NCBI RefSeq assembly: GCF_009720835.1
Contig: NZ_WNKZ01000014.1
Coordinates: 1 to 64,000 of the forward strand
Length of the DNA stretch: 64,000 nucleotides
From: Pseudoduganella buxea
GTDB lineage: Bacteria > Pseudomonadota > Gammaproteobacteria > Burkholderiales > Burkholderiaceae_D
Reading direction: 5' to 3'
Position 1 is the first letter of the stretch. Each line of letters begins with the position of its first letter. The notes beneath the pieces were generated by a model, which was not told the DNA's origin, made no database searches, and saw only the letters and a program-made list of their open reading frames with translations. Shown one piece after another: positions 63,299 to 64,000 of the stretch. A program made the position numbers and the translations under genes.

Positions 63299-63715
63299 CT
63301 ACCGGCCCGGTGCCGCCAGGCGGGCGTCCACCGAATAGCGCCCGCCCCCGGCCAGCGCCAGGGTGCCGAACACGATGATCAGCAGCCAGCCGAACTGGCC
63401 CTGCTCCAGCGTCCAGTCGGGGTGCACCAGCACCATCGACACGGCCAGCAGGAACACGACGGGCAGGCAGGCCAGCCGTGTGAACAGGCCCAGCGCCACC
63501 AGCAGCGGGCAGACGATTTCGGCAAACAGCGCGCAGGCCAGTGTCAGTTGCGGGCCCAGGCCGAGCGGATCGTCGATATGGGCCAGCTCCGTGCGCCAGT
63601 GGGCCAGCTTGGGCAGGCCGTGCACGGTGAGCAGCAGCAGCGCGCCGGCCAGGCGGGCAAACAGCAGGCCCAGGTCCGGCGAGCCGGGGTCGATCAAGCG
63701 TTTCAGTGCGCGCAT
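63299..63715 (-). CDS. DoxX family membrane protein
   Basis: The 138-residue protein has four membrane segments and the DoxX pattern (LLFARLAGALLLLTVHGLPKL, FAEIVCPLLVALGLFTRLACL, then a Gly-rich GGGRYSVDARL end). DoxX proteins are small inner-membrane proteins linked to redox or thiol stress. It is 7 bp downstream of the amidohydrolase gene and likely in one operon with it. Confidence 0.88.
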   Translation of the reverse strand: MRALKRLIDPGSPDLGLLFARLAGALLLLTVHGLPKLAHWRTELAHIDDPLGLGPQLTLACALFAEIVCPLLVALGLFTRLACLPVVFLLAVSMVLVHPDWTLEQGQFGWLLIIVFGTLALAGGGRYSVDARLAAPGR

Positions 63716-63722
63716 GGTCGCC

Positions 63723-64000
63723 TCACCGGTTCTGGTAGCCGCCGTACACCTTGACGGGGCTCCACGACGGCTCCACCGGCGGCGCGGCCGGCGCTTGGCG
63801 CGCAAACGGGCCGGCGCCGTACACTACCTTGCCGTTGACGATGGTGAGCAGGCTTTCCAGCTTGCGGATGCCATCGGCGGGGATCGTGAAGTAATCGCGC
63901 GGCAGGACCACCAGGTCGGCATACTGGCCCGGCGCGATCTGGCCTTTCACGTTCTCCTCGCCGCTCATCCAGGCACTGCCCCGTGTCATCAGGCGCAGCG
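63723..64000 (-). CDS. Amidohydrolase family protein, C-terminal end
   Basis: Only the last 92 residues are in the window; the frame continues past the right edge. TRGSAWMSGEE, GQIAPGQYADLVVLPRDYFTI and LLTIVNGKVVYGAG are the closing segments of metal-dependent amidohydrolases of the YtcJ (amidohydrolase 3) type. The substrate cannot be told from this part. Confidence 0.8.
   Translation of the reverse strand, partial: LRLMTRGSAWMSGEENVKGQIAPGQYADLVVLPRDYFTIPADGIRKLESLLTIVNGKVVYGAGPFARQAPAAPPVEPSWSPVKVYGGYQNR

Overview
The window is high-GC DNA from a betaproteobacterium, most likely an Oxalobacteraceae member close to Massilia, Duganella or Pseudoduganella. The evidence is the gene content: two PEP-CTERM (exosortase-sorted) proteins, a DUF3460 gene, a recC-recB-recD operon, many c-di-GMP and hybrid-kinase proteins, and very GC-rich coding sequence. 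Genus is an inference. No rRNA, tRNA, insertion sequence, phage or CRISPR array was seen.

Region 1 (1-16.97 kb) is a flagellar locus: fliK(end)-fliL-fliA-motA-motB-flgM-flgN-peptidoglycan hydrolase, then a PEP-CTERM gene and flgA on the minus strand, then flgBCDEF and flgGHIJKL plus a hook/flagellin-like gene on the plus strand. The order fliK-fliL-fliA-motA-motB matches lafE-F-S-T-U of lateral (Flag-2) flagella, and the gene after flgL sits where lafW sits. This is therefore probably a secondary, lateral-type flagellum with its own sigma-28 and stator. FlgJ is split into two genes. A near-consensus sigma-28 promoter lies between flgF and flgG.

Region 2 (16.9-30.3 kb) holds mixed genes: a PAS-GGDEF-EAL enzyme overlapping the flagellar operon tail to tail, small unknown proteins, a Tat-exported M15-like peptidase, a putative AbiC-type phage-defence membrane protein, a degenerate EAL protein, a proline dehydrogenase-like gene with no normal start codon for its apparent N terminus, a class II glutamine amidotransferase, a 46-residue PBP2-like stub translationally coupled to rodA, an acetyltransferase, a sulfate-binding protein, a PBP7-type endopeptidase and a lipoprotein.

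Region 3 (30.3-44.4 kb) is rich in DNA repair genes: recC-recB-recD in overlapping order, a CHASE-type hybrid kinase, a MOSC protein with an alkyltransferase-like C-terminal domain, and xthA.

Region 4 (44.5-58.7 kb) has a second PEP-CTERM protein, a prolyl oligopeptidase, a three-gene signalling unit (REC-GGDEF-degenerate EAL; a giant hybrid kinase with six near-identical 276-bp HAMP repeats, GAF and three receivers; a degenerate CheR), a glutathione S-transferase and a chemoreceptor with a long structured leader.

Region 5 (58.8-64 kb) has a YceI lipoprotein, an HD-domain phosphohydrolase under a well-formed LexA box, a DUF3369-type response regulator flanked by two related DnaA-box-like elements, a 55-residue protein with a DnaJ-type zinc motif, a split chromate transporter, a DoxX protein and the end of an amidohydrolase.

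A dispersed palindromic repeat with a GGGG-ACAGA/TCTGT-CCCC type core occurs at four places (about 5.2, 27.9, 47.5 and 55.4 kb), always at gene 3' ends. At 5.2 kb it appears to have supplied the ends of both flanking genes.
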